The notes: a model not told the origin generated them from the sequence alone. DNA of 64,000 nucleotides from Plantactinospora alkalitolerans (GCF_015690345.1 NZ_JADPUN010000176.1:1-64000); one strand, 5' to 3'; counted from the stretch's first letter, positions 1-8,940 are shown. A program made the numbers and translations.

Positions 1-80
1 CTGACCGGTCCCGTCCTGACCGGTCTCGTCCTGACCGGTCTCGTCCTGACCGCTCTCGTCCTGACCGCTCTCGTCCTGAC
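1..80. repeat. 15-bp tandem repeat inside the PAP2 gene
   Basis: Five full copies and a partial sixth of a 15-bp unit (CTGACCGGTCTCGTC and one- or two-base variants) start at the left edge. On the coding strand the unit encodes the pentapeptide G-Q-D-E-S/T, so copy changes keep the reading frame and only alter tail length. The array may continue left of the window. Confidence 0.85.
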
Positions 81-1122
81 CGGGGCGCTGTGCACCGATC
101 GTGGCGGACGGCGGGTCCACCGGCTCCGGGTCGGCGGTCGCCGGCTCCGCCTCGGACGGCCGGCGTCGGGCCTTGCGGGCCGCCCACCACCGTTCGGCGA
201 GCCCGACAGCCAGGAAGGTCAGCCCCACGTACGCCCAGCCGACCAGTACGTCGATCACGTAGTGCTCACCGGCGTAGACCAGGGTGAAGGTCATCGCCAG
301 CGGATAGCAGAGCAGCAGTGGCCACCAGCGCCGCCGGGTCACGCCGAGGAAGAAGACGACCACGAAGAGCGCCCAGGCGGTGTGCAGCGACGGCATCGCG
401 GCCACCGGGTTCGAGGCGATCTGGCCGGCGTTGAGCAGGTTGCCAGCCCCGTGCATGCCGAACTCCTTCCACCCGCGGGTGGAGATCCGGGCGACCTCCT
501 CCAGCATCCCGTACTGGGCGGCCCACCAGGGCGGCGCCGCCGGGTAGATGAAGTAGGTGACCAGGCCGCTGGCGCAGAGGAAGCCCCACCGGCGCATGAA
601 CGCCGCCCAGCGGGCCCGCTCCCGCAGCCAGAGCACCACCGCGGCGGCCAGGGTGACCACGAAGTGTGAGAAGTACACCCAACTGACTCCGACGTCCCAC
701 CAGTGGATGGCGTCCGGGTCGTAGAGGTGCTGTTGCAACCAGATTGTCGGCACCTGGCCGTCCATGGCCCAGCCGAACATCCACCGGTCGGCGACGATCA
801 ACTCCATGGCGTGTGGCGTCGCCCCGTTGTCCGCGAAGCCACGGGACAGGTTGTAGAGGGCCAGCAGCACCACCACGGGGAGCCAGTCCCGGGCGAAGCC
901 CAGGTGGGTACGCCACGGCCGGTCGCTGCGCCACGCGATGGTGGCGGCCCAGAGCCAGGCGAAGGCGTACAGCGGGTCGGTCGGCAGACCGATCAGGAAC
1001 CAGCCGGCGACGAAGGCCACCGACCAGATCGACATGGCGACGAGCCGACGACGGCGCAGGCCCTCCGGGGCCGGTGGGCCGGGTGGCGACGCGGGCGGGG
1101 TGTCGGTAACGGTAACGAGCAT
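1..1122 (-). CDS. PAP2-superfamily membrane phosphatase, 3' end outside window
   Basis: Polytopic membrane protein of the PAP2 / inositolphosphotransferase type; 374 codons are visible and the frame runs off the left edge, so the C-terminus is missing. The family signatures are present: P-S-L-H at residues 244-247 and G-E-H-Y-V-I-D-V at 285-292, the two histidine motifs of the vanadium-dependent phosphatase fold. About six to seven hydrophobic segments lie between residues 30 and 310. PAP2 enzymes act on lipid phosphates or phospho-head-groups on the outer membrane face; the substrate here cannot be read. The ATG at 1122 is preceded by GGTGGG. After the last helix the tail turns hydrophilic and ends in tandem GQDE(S/T) pentapeptides. 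Confidence 0.82.
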   Translation of the reverse strand, partial: MLVTVTDTPPASPPGPPAPEGLRRRRLVAMSIWSVAFVAGWFLIGLPTDPLYAFAWLWAATIAWRSDRPWRTHLGFARDWLPVVVLLALYNLSRGFADNGATPHAMELIVADRWMFGWAMDGQVPTIWLQQHLYDPDAIHWWDVGVSWVYFSHFVVTLAAAVVLWLRERARWAAFMRRWGFLCASGLVTYFIYPAAPPWWAAQYGMLEEVARISTRGWKEFGMHGAGNLLNAGQIASNPVAAMPSLHTAWALFVVVFFLGVTRRRWWPLLLCYPLAMTFTLVYAGEHYVIDVLVGWAYVGLTFLAVGLAERWWAARKARRRPSEAEPATADPEPVDPPSATIGAQRPGQDESGQDESGQDETGQDETGQDGTGQ

Positions 1123-1316
1123 CGCCCACCAGGTTAACGGCGCCGCCAGGGAGGACTGCGAGAGGGACGACGGCACCGCGTCGAGCGGTCGACGGCCGCC
1201 GCCATCCGGGGCAGGCAGGCAACAAGGCGAGATTTCGCCTATTCCGGATAATACGCCTCTTCGGCCGCTTAGGATTCCCGGGGATTTGCTCGATATCGGT
1301 CGGCCGGGGAGCAACA

Positions 1317-3365
1317 GTGCCACCGTCCAAACAAGAACAGCTCTCGGTGTCGCAGGTGTCGTCCTTCCGCCCTGACATCGAGGGCATGCGAGCGCTCGCC
1401 GTCGTTCTGGTGGTGCTCTACCACGTCGGTACGCCGGGATTCGACGGCGGCTTCGTCGGAGTCGACGTCTTCTTCCTGATCTCCGGCTACCTGATCACCG
1501 GACTGCTGGTCAGGGAGCGACAGACAACCGGGCGGATCAACCTGCGTCGGTTCTACGCCCGGCGCATCCGCCGGCTGCTTCCCGCGTCGCTCGTGGTGGC
1601 GCTCACCACCTTCGGCCTGGCAAAGCTCGTCCTGTCGCCGTTGGGACTGCTCGACCTGCGACAGGACGCCCTTGCCACCCTGGGCTACCTGGCCAACTAC
1701 TGGTTCGCGCTTCGAAACACGGACTACCTGCACGATCACGTCGGGGCGTCGCTGTACCAGCAGTACTGGTCCCTGGCGGTGGAGGAGCAGTTCTACCTGG
1801 TGTGGCCGGTGCTGCTCATCGGTGGTTGCCTCGTGCTGAACCGGCTCGGGGTCGTCAACGCGGCTCGGGTGGTCATCGCCAGCGTGCTCGCCGGGTCGTT
1901 CGCGTTGAGCGTCGTCCTGACGACGTCCGCCCAGCCGTGGGCGTTCTTCAGCCTGCCGACCCGCGCCTGGGAACTGGCCCTCGGCGGTCTGCTCGCCCTC
2001 TTCCTCGGTCGAGCGGGTTCCTGGCCGGCACCGCTGGCGCAGGCGCTTGGCTGGTGCGGGCTTCTGCTCATCCTCGTCGCGCCGCCGTTGCTGGTGGAAA
2101 GCGCGACATTTCCAGGGTGGGCCGCAGCCGTACCGGTGATCGGGGCGGCGATGGTGATCTCCGTAGGGACACGTCATCGCGGGCCGCTGCAGACAGTGCT
2201 CGGCAGTGCTCCGCTGACCTTCATCGGCCGGCTGTCGTACTCGATATACCTGTGGCACTGGCCCCTGCTGGTCCTGGCCGGTGGAATCCGTGGCGGTTCT
2301 CTGTCCTGGCCGGCCCGGGGAGCCGTGCTTGCCGGGACCGTGGTCGTCGCGTGGCTGACCTATCGACTGGTGGAGAACCCGTTACGGCATCAACGATGGC
2401 TCAGCGCGAGGCCCGTCTGGTCGATAGCCGTCGGTGCCGCCAGCACCGCCGTCGGCGCTGCCGCCGCCGTCCTGATCGCGATACCACCGGTTCTTCACGT
2501 CGATCGCACGGCCGAGCCCGTCGCCGGCTCCGCCATCGGGCAGGAGGACTGGACCAGCTACGTCCCGAGCAACCTCAACCCTCCCCTGCGGTCCGCCGGA
2601 GCCAATTTCCCGTCGATCTTCTCCGACGGCTGCCACGCCGACTTCCACGACGAGGTCGTCCAGAACTGCGTGTACGGGCAGGCCGGTTCGGAGGTCACCG
2701 TGGTCCTGTTCGGCGATTCACATGCCGCCCAGTGGTTTCCGCCGCTGAGAGCGGTCGCCGACCGGCGCGGGTTCCGTCTCGTGTCGTTGACGAAGTCCGG
2801 ATGTCCGAGCGCGAGCGTACGCAAGGTGAGCAATTATCTCGGCCGCGAATACCACGAGTGCGACGAATGGCGCTCCCGAGCCCTCGACCGGATCGCCACG
2901 GAGCGGCCCGAGCTGGTGATCATCGCGAACAGTACGAACGCCACTCACGATGGGGCCGTTCCGAAGCAGGAGTGGCTGGCCGGTATGGAAAAGACTCTCG
3001 ACCGGCTCTCCTTCGTACCACGTCTGACAGTGCTGGCCGACACCCCCTATGCCGACGCCGACGTCCCGGGCTGCCTGTCGGCACGGCTCTCTGCCGCGTT
3101 GGCCTGCAGTCTTCCCCGAGCCACCTCCGTCAACGTCGACTTGAGTCGGAGCGAGGCAGAACTGGTACGCGGCAAGGGCCGCCAGGTGCGCGATCTCAAC
3201 GACTACCTCTGCTCCGCGCGGGAGTGCCCGCCGATCATCGGCGACACCCTGGTCTACATCGACAGACACCATCTCAGCCCGCAGATCACCCTCACGCTGG
3301 GCAACGTCATAGAACGACACGTGCTGTCGAACGTCACCGCTTCCGGGCAGACGGAGCCCGACTAG
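1317..3365 (+). CDS. OafA/YrhL-type acyltransferase with C-terminal SGNH domain
   Basis: Integral membrane O-acyltransferase of 682 aa. Residues about 14-350 are an acyltransferase-3 domain with the usual opening (RPDIEGMRALAVV, then YHV and FFLISGYLITG), the S-L-A-V-E-E-Q-F-Y motif and multiple membrane helices. A periplasmic-type SGNH domain follows, with G-D-S-H at about 466-469 and a late H-H-L-S near 651 as likely catalytic residues. Such proteins acetylate or acylate surface glycans, peptidoglycan or secreted metabolites. The GTG start at 1317 has GGGGAG six bases upstream. It is divergent from the PAP2 gene; the acceptor is unknown. Confidence 0.9.
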   Translation: MPPSKQEQLSVSQVSSFRPDIEGMRALAVVLVVLYHVGTPGFDGGFVGVDVFFLISGYLITGLLVRERQTTGRINLRRFYARRIRRLLPASLVVALTTFGLAKLVLSPLGLLDLRQDALATLGYLANYWFALRNTDYLHDHVGASLYQQYWSLAVEEQFYLVWPVLLIGGCLVLNRLGVVNAARVVIASVLAGSFALSVVLTTSAQPWAFFSLPTRAWELALGGLLALFLGRAGSWPAPLAQALGWCGLLLILVAPPLLVESATFPGWAAAVPVIGAAMVISVGTRHRGPLQTVLGSAPLTFIGRLSYSIYLWHWPLLVLAGGIRGGSLSWPARGAVLAGTVVVAWLTYRLVENPLRHQRWLSARPVWSIAVGAASTAVGAAAAVLIAIPPVLHVDRTAEPVAGSAIGQEDWTSYVPSNLNPPLRSAGANFPSIFSDGCHADFHDEVVQNCVYGQAGSEVTVVLFGDSHAAQWFPPLRAVADRRGFRLVSLTKSGCPSASVRKVSNYLGREYHECDEWRSRALDRIATERPELVIIANSTNATHDGAVPKQEWLAGMEKTLDRLSFVPRLTVLADTPYADADVPGCLSARLSAALACSLPRATSVNVDLSRSEAELVRGKGRQVRDLNDYLCSARECPPIIGDTLVYIDRHHLSPQITLTLGNVIERHVLSNVTASGQTEPD

Positions 3366-3395
3366 CGCGGTGCGGAACGGCTCGACCCGGCGCCA

Positions 3396-3437
3396 CTAGC
3401 AACTGGCTTGCTAGCGTAGCAACTCGATTGCTAGTGT
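3396..3437 (+). promoter_or_regulatory. tandem PadR-type operators overlapping a leaderless promoter
   Basis: Two 19-bp palindromes lie 20 bp apart: CTAGCAACTGGCTTGCTAG at 3396-3414 and GTAGCAACTCGATTGCTAG at 3416-3434, arms CTAGCAA/TTGCTAG. A -35-like TTGCTA (3409-3414), a 17-bp spacer and a -10-like TAGTGT (3432-3437) fall inside them, placing transcription start at the A of the ATG at 3444. Inference: the PadR protein encoded just downstream represses itself and the ABC genes. Confidence 0.7.
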
Positions 3438-3443
3438 CCCGAC

Positions 3444-4028
3444 ATGTCAGTGTCCCGGATCCTCCTCGGACTGCTCGAACCGAGCTCCCAGCACGGTTAC
3501 GTGCTGCGGCGCCGCTACGACGAGTGGTTCGGCACCAGTCGGCCGCTCAAGTCGGCCCAGGTCTACGCCACCCTGAACCGGCTCGACCGCGACGGGCTGA
3601 TCAGCCTCGCCGGGGTCGCCGCCGGAGTCGGCCCCGACCGTCGGGTCTACGCCATCAGCGAGGCCGGAGTCGTCGAGTTGGACCGCTGGCTCGACGAGCC
3701 GGACGTGCCCGAGGTGACCGCCAGCCGCAAGGTTCTCTTCGCCAAGGTGCTCATCGCGCTCTCCAGCGGCCGGCCCGCCGAGCCGATGCTCGACCGACAA
3801 CGCCAGGCACACCTGGCCCGGATGCGCGAGCTGCGGGTCCAGCGGCAATCCGGCGATCTGCTCGGGCAACTCGACGCCGACTTCGAGATGTACCACCTCG
3901 ACGCGGATCTCCGGTGGATCGACGGCGCGGCCGCCCGGCTCAACCGGCTGGCCGCGCTCGTCAACGCCGCCCCCGACCCGGCGGCGGCCGTACCCGGCAC
4001 CCACGGCGCGCGGCAGGAGAACCGATGA
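3444..4028 (+). CDS. PadR-family transcriptional regulator
   Basis: 194-aa repressor-type protein. The first 90 residues form the PadR winged helix (ILLGLLEPSSQHGYVL, then a Q-V-Y-A-T-L-N-R-L recognition region and D-G-L-I) and the rest is the helical dimerisation region typical of the longer PadR subgroup. It is the first gene of an operon with an ABC ATPase and an FtsX-type permease: its TGA overlaps the next ATG. Two palindromes overlap its promoter. PadR proteins commonly control drug or peptide efflux, so ligand-relieved autoregulation of the exporter is inferred. Confidence 0.88.
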   Translation: MSVSRILLGLLEPSSQHGYVLRRRYDEWFGTSRPLKSAQVYATLNRLDRDGLISLAGVAAGVGPDRRVYAISEAGVVELDRWLDEPDVPEVTASRKVLFAKVLIALSSGRPAEPMLDRQRQAHLARMRELRVQRQSGDLLGQLDADFEMYHLDADLRWIDGAAARLNRLAALVNAAPDPAAAVPGTHGARQENR

Positions 4029-4681
4029 TCCTCAAGGCCAGCAACCTCGCCATCCGATTCGGCCAGACCGTCGCGCTGCGCGACGCCGACGTGGCGATCT
4101 CCCCCGGCGAGATCGTCGCCATCATGGGGCCGTCCGGGTCCGGCAAGTCGACACTGCTGCACGTGCTCGCCGGCATCCTCCGCCCCGAGCACGGCGAGGT
4201 ACACCTCGACGAACAGCGGATCGACAACCTCTCCGACAGTCGGCGCAGCAGACTGCGGCTCCGCTCGTTCGGCTTCGTCCTCCAGTTCGGCGACCTGGTC
4301 CCCGAGCTGTCGCTGCGGGAGAACGTCGAACTGCCGCTGCGGCTGCTCTCCGCCCCCAGGGCCGAGGCCCGGACCCGCAGCAGGGAACTGCTCCGGCAGC
4401 TGGAGGTGGACGACCTGGCCGACCGGCGCCCCGGCCAGGTCTCCGGCGGCCAGGCGCAACGGGCGGCGGTGGCCCGGGCCCTGGTGCACCGGCCATCGGT
4501 CATCTTCGCCGACGAGCCCACCGGCGCGCTGGACAGTGCCGCCGGTGAGGTGGTGCTGGACGCGCTGACCGGACTGGCCCGCAAGGAGGGCAGCGCCGTC
4601 GTGATGGTCACCCACGAGGCCCGGGTCGCCGCGTACGCCGACCGCACCGTCTTCCTCCGCGACGGACGGGTAGCAGCGTGA
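4025..4681 (+). CDS. ABC transporter ATP-binding protein, MacB/LolD type
   Basis: 218-aa single ATPase domain. Walker A is GPSGSGKST, the signature is VSGGQAQR, Walker B is VIFADEPTG, and the switch histidine lies in VTHEA. The sequence resembles the MacB/LolD/FtsE subgroup that works with FtsX-like permeases, which fits the permease gene that follows. The ATG at 4025 overlaps the PadR stop. The last codons sit at the edge of a duplicated element, so the C-terminus may have been reshaped by it. Confidence 0.9.
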   Translation: MILKASNLAIRFGQTVALRDADVAISPGEIVAIMGPSGSGKSTLLHVLAGILRPEHGEVHLDEQRIDNLSDSRRSRLRLRSFGFVLQFGDLVPELSLRENVELPLRLLSAPRAEARTRSRELLRQLEVDDLADRRPGQVSGGQAQRAAVARALVHRPSVIFADEPTGALDSAAGEVVLDALTGLARKEGSAVVMVTHEARVAAYADRTVFLRDGRVAA

Positions 4682-4799
4682 GCGCGAGGAGTGAGCCGGG
4701 TTTGCGAGCCCCGCAGTCCCGAACGAAAAGCGAAACCGTGAGCGCGAGGAGTGAGCCGGGTTTGCGAGCCCCGCAGTCCCGAACGAAGGGGGTAGCAGC
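4668..4799. repeat. duplicated 60-bp element between ABC ATPase and permease genes
   Basis: Two identical 50-bp blocks at 4678-4727 and 4738-4787 (period 60) begin GTGAGCGCGAGGAGTGAGCC. The pair is bracketed by a 10-bp direct repeat GGGTAGCAGC at 4668-4677 and 4790-4799. The left flank leads into the ATPase stop (GTGA) and the right flank into the permease ATG, so the two genes probably once overlapped as ATGA or GTGA before insertion. Confidence 0.75.
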
Positions 4800-7097
4800 A
4801 TGAGGCGCTGGGTCTGGCTCGGGCTTCGGCTGTCGATCGGCTCCGGGCGGGGCGGACTGCTGCGTACCGCGCTGATGTCGTCGGGGGCGGCGCTCGGCGT
4901 ACTGCTGGTGCTGGGCGCCCTCGCCACCGTCTCGGTCGCCGGGGCGCAACACGAGCGGGCGCAGGCGCGTACCCCGGTGTGGGACGAGACGGGCGCGAGC
5001 GCGACCACGCTGCGGGTGACGGACATCGGGGACGGGATCGGCAACCGGCCGCTGCGGCGTACCGTCGTGGCCGGAGTCACCGCCGACAGCCCGCACCCGC
5101 CGGGCATCGCCGCGCTCCCCCGGCCCGGGGAGATCATCGTCTCGCCGGCACTGCGCGACCTGATCGCCGACGACCCCCGGGCCGCCGGCCGGTTCCCGCA
5201 GCGGATCGTCGGCACGATCACCCAGGCCGGCCTGCTGGCCCCCAACGAACTGCTGGCGTACGTCGGCACGGACCCTGCCCCGCCGCCGCCACCGGAGCAT
5301 GCCGAACTCCGGGAGCACCAGCCGGTCACCGGCTTCGGCGCCCCCCTTCAGTACGCCCTCGGCGCGGAGAGTTCCGGCCCGGACGCCTTCACCCCGGCCC
5401 GACTGCTCGGGCTCGCCTTCGCCCTGTTCGTGCTGGTGCCGTTCGGCGTCTACCTGGCCACCTGCGCCCGGCTGTCGGCCTCCACCCGGGATCGCCGGAT
5501 CGCCGCGCTGCGCCTGCTCGGGGTCTCGGGTCGAGAGGCGACCCTGGTCAACGCGGTGGAAACCGGAATCGTCACCTCCGCCGGTGCCCTGCTCGGCCTG
5601 GCCGGGTACGCGCTGCTCGGCCCGCTCTCCCAGGGCTGGCGGATCGGCCGGCTGCACTGGTACGCCGCCGACCTCTCCCTGCCGGCCATGGTGATCGTGG
5701 TGGTGCTGACGGTCACCGTCGCCTACGCGGTCGCGATCGGGGTCGTCGCCACCTGGCCCGCCCGGACCAACCCGCTGGCGGTACGCCGGGACGCGCCGAG
5801 CCGCCGACCCGGGCTCTGGCGGCTGTTTCCCCTGCTCGCCGGGCTGGGTTGCGCGGCGCTGGCCGCCGTGCTCGGCGGAAAGGATCCGGGGCAGCCCGAG
5901 GCTCTCCTCTTCGCCGGCGCGCTACTGCTGACCGGGCTGGCGCTGCCGCTGGCCCTGCCGACCCTCGGATACGCGGCGGCCGGGCTGGTGGCCCGGTTGC
6001 CCGGTACCCCGGTCTGGCTGGAGCTGGCCGCCGCCCGGCTGCGCCACGCCCCCGGCGTGGCACCGCGGCTGGTCGCCGCGCTGACCGTGATGATCTACGT
6101 GGCCGGACTGGGAACGCTCGGCGTCGGCCTGCTGGCCAACGACCGGGGGCTTGTGCCGACCGACGACCGGGGCGGGGCCGAGCTGTACCAGGTCCTCGGG
6201 CCCGGTTCGGTGCCGACGGCCGAGCTGCGGCAGCTGCCCGGCGTCCAGGTCGTCGACCTGCGCAGCGTCCAGGCGACCGTCGACGGCCGAGCGAGCACCC
6301 TGCTCCTCGGGGCCTGCGCCGACCTCACCGGCACCTTCGTGCTCCGGCCCGGGGAGACCTGTGTGGACGGCACGACCTACCGGCTGGAGTTCGATGGGGG
6401 GTATGGCTGGGCCGGGCCCCCGGAACCCGGTACCGAGGTGGTCACCGAGGGCGGGGTCCGGATCCCGGTTCCGGAGCAGGTCCTGCACCTGACCGCGCGG
6501 TTCAACATGGCCCAACTCGGTGAACTGCTGATCCCCCGCCAGTCACCACTCGGCGCCACGCTGGAATCCTCGGCGCTGTTCTGGCCGGCGCTGGTCGCCG
6601 CCGACCTGGCCACCGCCGACCGTGCCGCGCGGGTTGTCGCGGCCCGTTCGCCGGCCAGCTTCCTCCAGGGCAACTTCGGAACGCGACAGGGCTTCGACGG
6701 CAACCTGCTGGTGACACTGCTGGTCACCGGGCTGACCGTGAGCTTCGTGCTCGGCATCGGCGCGTTCGCCGCCGCCGCGGTCGACCGGACGATGGAACGC
6801 CGCCGTGGCAACGCCACCCTGTCCGTGGTCGGCACCAGCCCCCGGACCATCACCGCCGGGGAGGTGGCGTTCGGGGCACTGCCGCTGACCATCGGACTCA
6901 CCCTGGCAAGTCTCGCCACCGCCGCGCTGGCGGCCACCCTGGCCAGCCTGCTCGACCTCGCTATGGGGCGGGTGCTCGACCGGATCGCCCCGACCCTCTG
7001 GCTCGCGGCCGGCGCCCTGGTGGTGGGGCTGGTGCTGATCGCCGTACCGGCCTGGCTGACCCAGCGGATCACCGCCGAGCAGTTGCGCCGGCCCTGA
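4800..7097 (+). CDS. FtsX-family ABC transporter permease
   Basis: 765-aa membrane protein with an N-terminal membrane anchor (about residues 15-45), an extracytoplasmic segment, three clustered helices at about 200-320, a second set around 340-450, a second soluble region, and a final three-helix FtsX bundle after residue 640. This double-FtsX layout is typical of actinobacterial type VII (MacB-like) exporters, which move peptides, drugs or lipoproteins using outside-facing domains rather than a closed channel. Start ATG has GGGGG eight bases upstream. It forms one operon with the PadR and ATPase genes. The substrate is unknown. Confidence 0.88.
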   Translation: MRRWVWLGLRLSIGSGRGGLLRTALMSSGAALGVLLVLGALATVSVAGAQHERAQARTPVWDETGASATTLRVTDIGDGIGNRPLRRTVVAGVTADSPHPPGIAALPRPGEIIVSPALRDLIADDPRAAGRFPQRIVGTITQAGLLAPNELLAYVGTDPAPPPPPEHAELREHQPVTGFGAPLQYALGAESSGPDAFTPARLLGLAFALFVLVPFGVYLATCARLSASTRDRRIAALRLLGVSGREATLVNAVETGIVTSAGALLGLAGYALLGPLSQGWRIGRLHWYAADLSLPAMVIVVVLTVTVAYAVAIGVVATWPARTNPLAVRRDAPSRRPGLWRLFPLLAGLGCAALAAVLGGKDPGQPEALLFAGALLLTGLALPLALPTLGYAAAGLVARLPGTPVWLELAAARLRHAPGVAPRLVAALTVMIYVAGLGTLGVGLLANDRGLVPTDDRGGAELYQVLGPGSVPTAELRQLPGVQVVDLRSVQATVDGRASTLLLGACADLTGTFVLRPGETCVDGTTYRLEFDGGYGWAGPPEPGTEVVTEGGVRIPVPEQVLHLTARFNMAQLGELLIPRQSPLGATLESSALFWPALVAADLATADRAARVVAARSPASFLQGNFGTRQGFDGNLLVTLLVTGLTVSFVLGIGAFAAAAVDRTMERRRGNATLSVVGTSPRTITAGEVAFGALPLTIGLTLASLATAALAATLASLLDLAMGRVLDRIAPTLWLAAGALVVGLVLIAVPAWLTQRITAEQLRRP

Positions 7098-7441
7098 TCG
7101 GGGGCGAGTCAGCAGGGACGGCTGGTGTCCCGGGCCGGTCGGTCGCCGTTACGCGGCCCGGCCGGCCCGGGACGACGGACGTCCGGCATCGGGACGACGG
7201 ACGTCCGGCGTCGACGAGTGCGCGGGCCACGGGCGGGGCGCAGCGGGCAGTTGCCGGCGACCTCCGCACAGCCGCCGCCGGTGCCGTTGCTCCGGTTGCT
7301 TCCGCATCCGACCGCGCCGCCCACGGACTCGCGGCGCAGCCACCACGGGTCCCCGGCAGCGGGGCTGTCGACCATCCGATCGTTTCGGTCCCGGTCAGGC
7401 GTGTCGCCGACCGGCGCAGCCGGAACATCTAGGCTCTGCCC
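7098..7441. other. intergenic region with a 22-bp direct repeat
   Basis: No gene is recognisable. A 20-bp block occurs at 7168-7187 and 7190-7209, 22 bp apart, each carrying the perfect palindrome CGGACGTCCG (7176-7185 and 7198-7207). The spacing of about two helical turns would suit a dimeric regulator. A -10-like TAGGCT at 7430-7435 lies six bases before the next ATG. Confidence 0.5.
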
Positions 7442-7942
7442 ATGGAACAGCAGCGCCCCGTCGAGCCGGAGTCGGCCCGGGAACCGGGGTCGGGCCAGGA
7501 GTCGGAGCAGGTGACGGGCCAGCGGCAGGAACGCGAGCGTCCGCCCGAATCCGAGGGCGTCTTCCCACCGGGGCTGACCGCCCGGGTCGAACTGACCGTC
7601 ACCGACGTCGACACCGCGCAGGCGGTCGGCTCGGGAGACGTACCCGTGCTCGGCACGCCCCGGGTGCTGGCACTGGCCGAGGCGGCCACGGTGGCCGCGA
7701 CGGCCCGCCGGCTGCCACCGGGAATGACCACCGTGGGCCTGCGGGTCGAACTGGACCACCGGGCACCGACCCCGGTCGGTCGGACCGTCGTGGCGCAGGC
7801 CCGGCTGGCAAAGGTCGACGGGCGACGGCTGCTGTTCGAGGTGACCGTCACCGAGGGAACGACGACGGTCGCGGACGGCCGGGTCGAGCGGGTCATGGTC
7901 GACCGGCAGCGCTTCGTGGACCGGGCGCTCGGCAACTCATGA
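7442..7942 (+). CDS. thioesterase family protein, hotdog fold, FlK-like
   Basis: 166 aa. After a charged, probably disordered N-terminus of about 45 residues comes a hotdog-fold domain with the order of FlK-like thioesterases: GSGDVPVLGTP, LALAEAATVAA (the glutamate matches the family's catalytic region), and a strand pair containing VELDHRAPTPVG. FlK-type enzymes hydrolyse small acyl-CoA esters; specificity cannot be read. TAGGCT at 7430-7435 suggests leaderless transcription. ATG overlap with the next hydrolase gene implies co-expression. Confidence 0.75.
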   Translation: MEQQRPVEPESAREPGSGQESEQVTGQRQERERPPESEGVFPPGLTARVELTVTDVDTAQAVGSGDVPVLGTPRVLALAEAATVAATARRLPPGMTTVGLRVELDHRAPTPVGRTVVAQARLAKVDGRRLLFEVTVTEGTTTVADGRVERVMVDRQRFVDRALGNS

Positions 7943-8769
7943 CCGTCGCCTTCACCGAGATCGCCGACCGGGTGTACGTGCTGCGACAGCCGATGCTCGA
8001 CGTCAACGTCACCCTGGTGCTCGGCCACGGCGAGGCGCTGGTGGTGGACACCCTCTCCACCGCCGCCCAGGCCGCCGAACTGGTCGCCGCGGTCCGGGTG
8101 CTCACCTCGGCCCCGTTGACCGTGGTCAACACCCATCACCACTTCGACCACTGCTTCGGCAACGCCACCGTCGCCGCCGACCAGCACCGACCGGTGTACG
8201 CCCACCAGGCGACCCTCCAACTCCTCCGCGAACACGCCGCCGCGTGCCGCCGGGACGCGTACGACGAGATGCTGAACGCCGATCCCGGGCTCGCCGCCGA
8301 ACTCGCCCGGACGACGATCCTCGCGCCGACGCACGCCGTACACCAGGAATCCACGGTGGATATCGGTGGCCGGACGGTGCTCCTGCGGCACCTCGGGCGG
8401 GGCCACACCGAGGGCGACCTGGTGGTGCAGGTGCCCGACGCCGACGTACTGGTCACCGGTGACCTGATCGAGGAGAGTGGGCCACCGGCGTTCGAGGACG
8501 CGTATCCGCTGGAGTGGGTGGAGACGGTGGCCGAGCTGCTCCGGCTCACCACCCCGGGCACCATGGTGGTACCGGGACACGGCGCCGTGGTCGGCCAGGA
8601 CTTCATCCAGGTCCAGCACGACGACCTGGCCACGATGAGCTGGCTGATCCGCAACGGTGACGCCGACCGGGCGCCGGCCGAGCGGGTCGCCGCGCGGACC
8701 CCGTTCGACCCGGAAGCCGGGCTCACCGCCGTCCGGCGTGGATACGCCGAACTGCGCGGCGACGCCTGA
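7939..8769 (+). CDS. MBL-fold metallo-hydrolase
   Basis: 276-aa metallo-beta-lactamase-fold hydrolase. The zinc motif T-H-H-H-F-D-H lies near residues 68-74, with further metal-ligand candidates in GRGHTEGD, VTGDL and VPGHG, all in the usual order. Family members include glyoxalase-II-like and lactonase-like enzymes. It overlaps the thioesterase gene by four bases (ATGA), so the two likely act on related acyl substrates. No signal peptide, so cytoplasmic. Confidence 0.85.
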   Translation: MTVAFTEIADRVYVLRQPMLDVNVTLVLGHGEALVVDTLSTAAQAAELVAAVRVLTSAPLTVVNTHHHFDHCFGNATVAADQHRPVYAHQATLQLLREHAAACRRDAYDEMLNADPGLAAELARTTILAPTHAVHQESTVDIGGRTVLLRHLGRGHTEGDLVVQVPDADVLVTGDLIEESGPPAFEDAYPLEWVETVAELLRLTTPGTMVVPGHGAVVGQDFIQVQHDDLATMSWLIRNGDADRAPAERVAARTPFDPEAGLTAVRRGYAELRGDA

Positions 8770-8855
8770 CCGGATCCCGCCGCCGCGAGCGGCCGTGCCG
8801 GCTCCACGAGGCCGTGCCGGGCAGACCGGCCACGTCCGGCCGGTTACCAGGTCGG

Positions 8856-8940
8856 GTCGGAAATCGGCGGGTCGCATCTTGCCGCGTCAGATTCGGAAAG
8901 CGGCGGGTCGCATCTTGCCGCGTCAGGTCGGAAAGCGGTG
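8856..8940. repeat. 36-bp tandem repeat running into the sugar-kinase 3' end
   Basis: Units at 8856-8890 and 8891-8926 share GGCGGGTCGCATCTTGCCGC, and a partial third starts at 8927 (GTCGGAAAGCGG). The stop codon of the minus-strand kinase (8923-8925) is inside the array, so its last codons form the original copy and the outer ones appear to be extra copies. Confidence 0.7.

Noticed and set aside
1802-4681. 959-codon frame reading through the acyltransferase and PadR genes into the ABC ATPase
   Set aside because: Only the last 218 codons have protein sense; the ATG overlapping the PadR stop is the real start.
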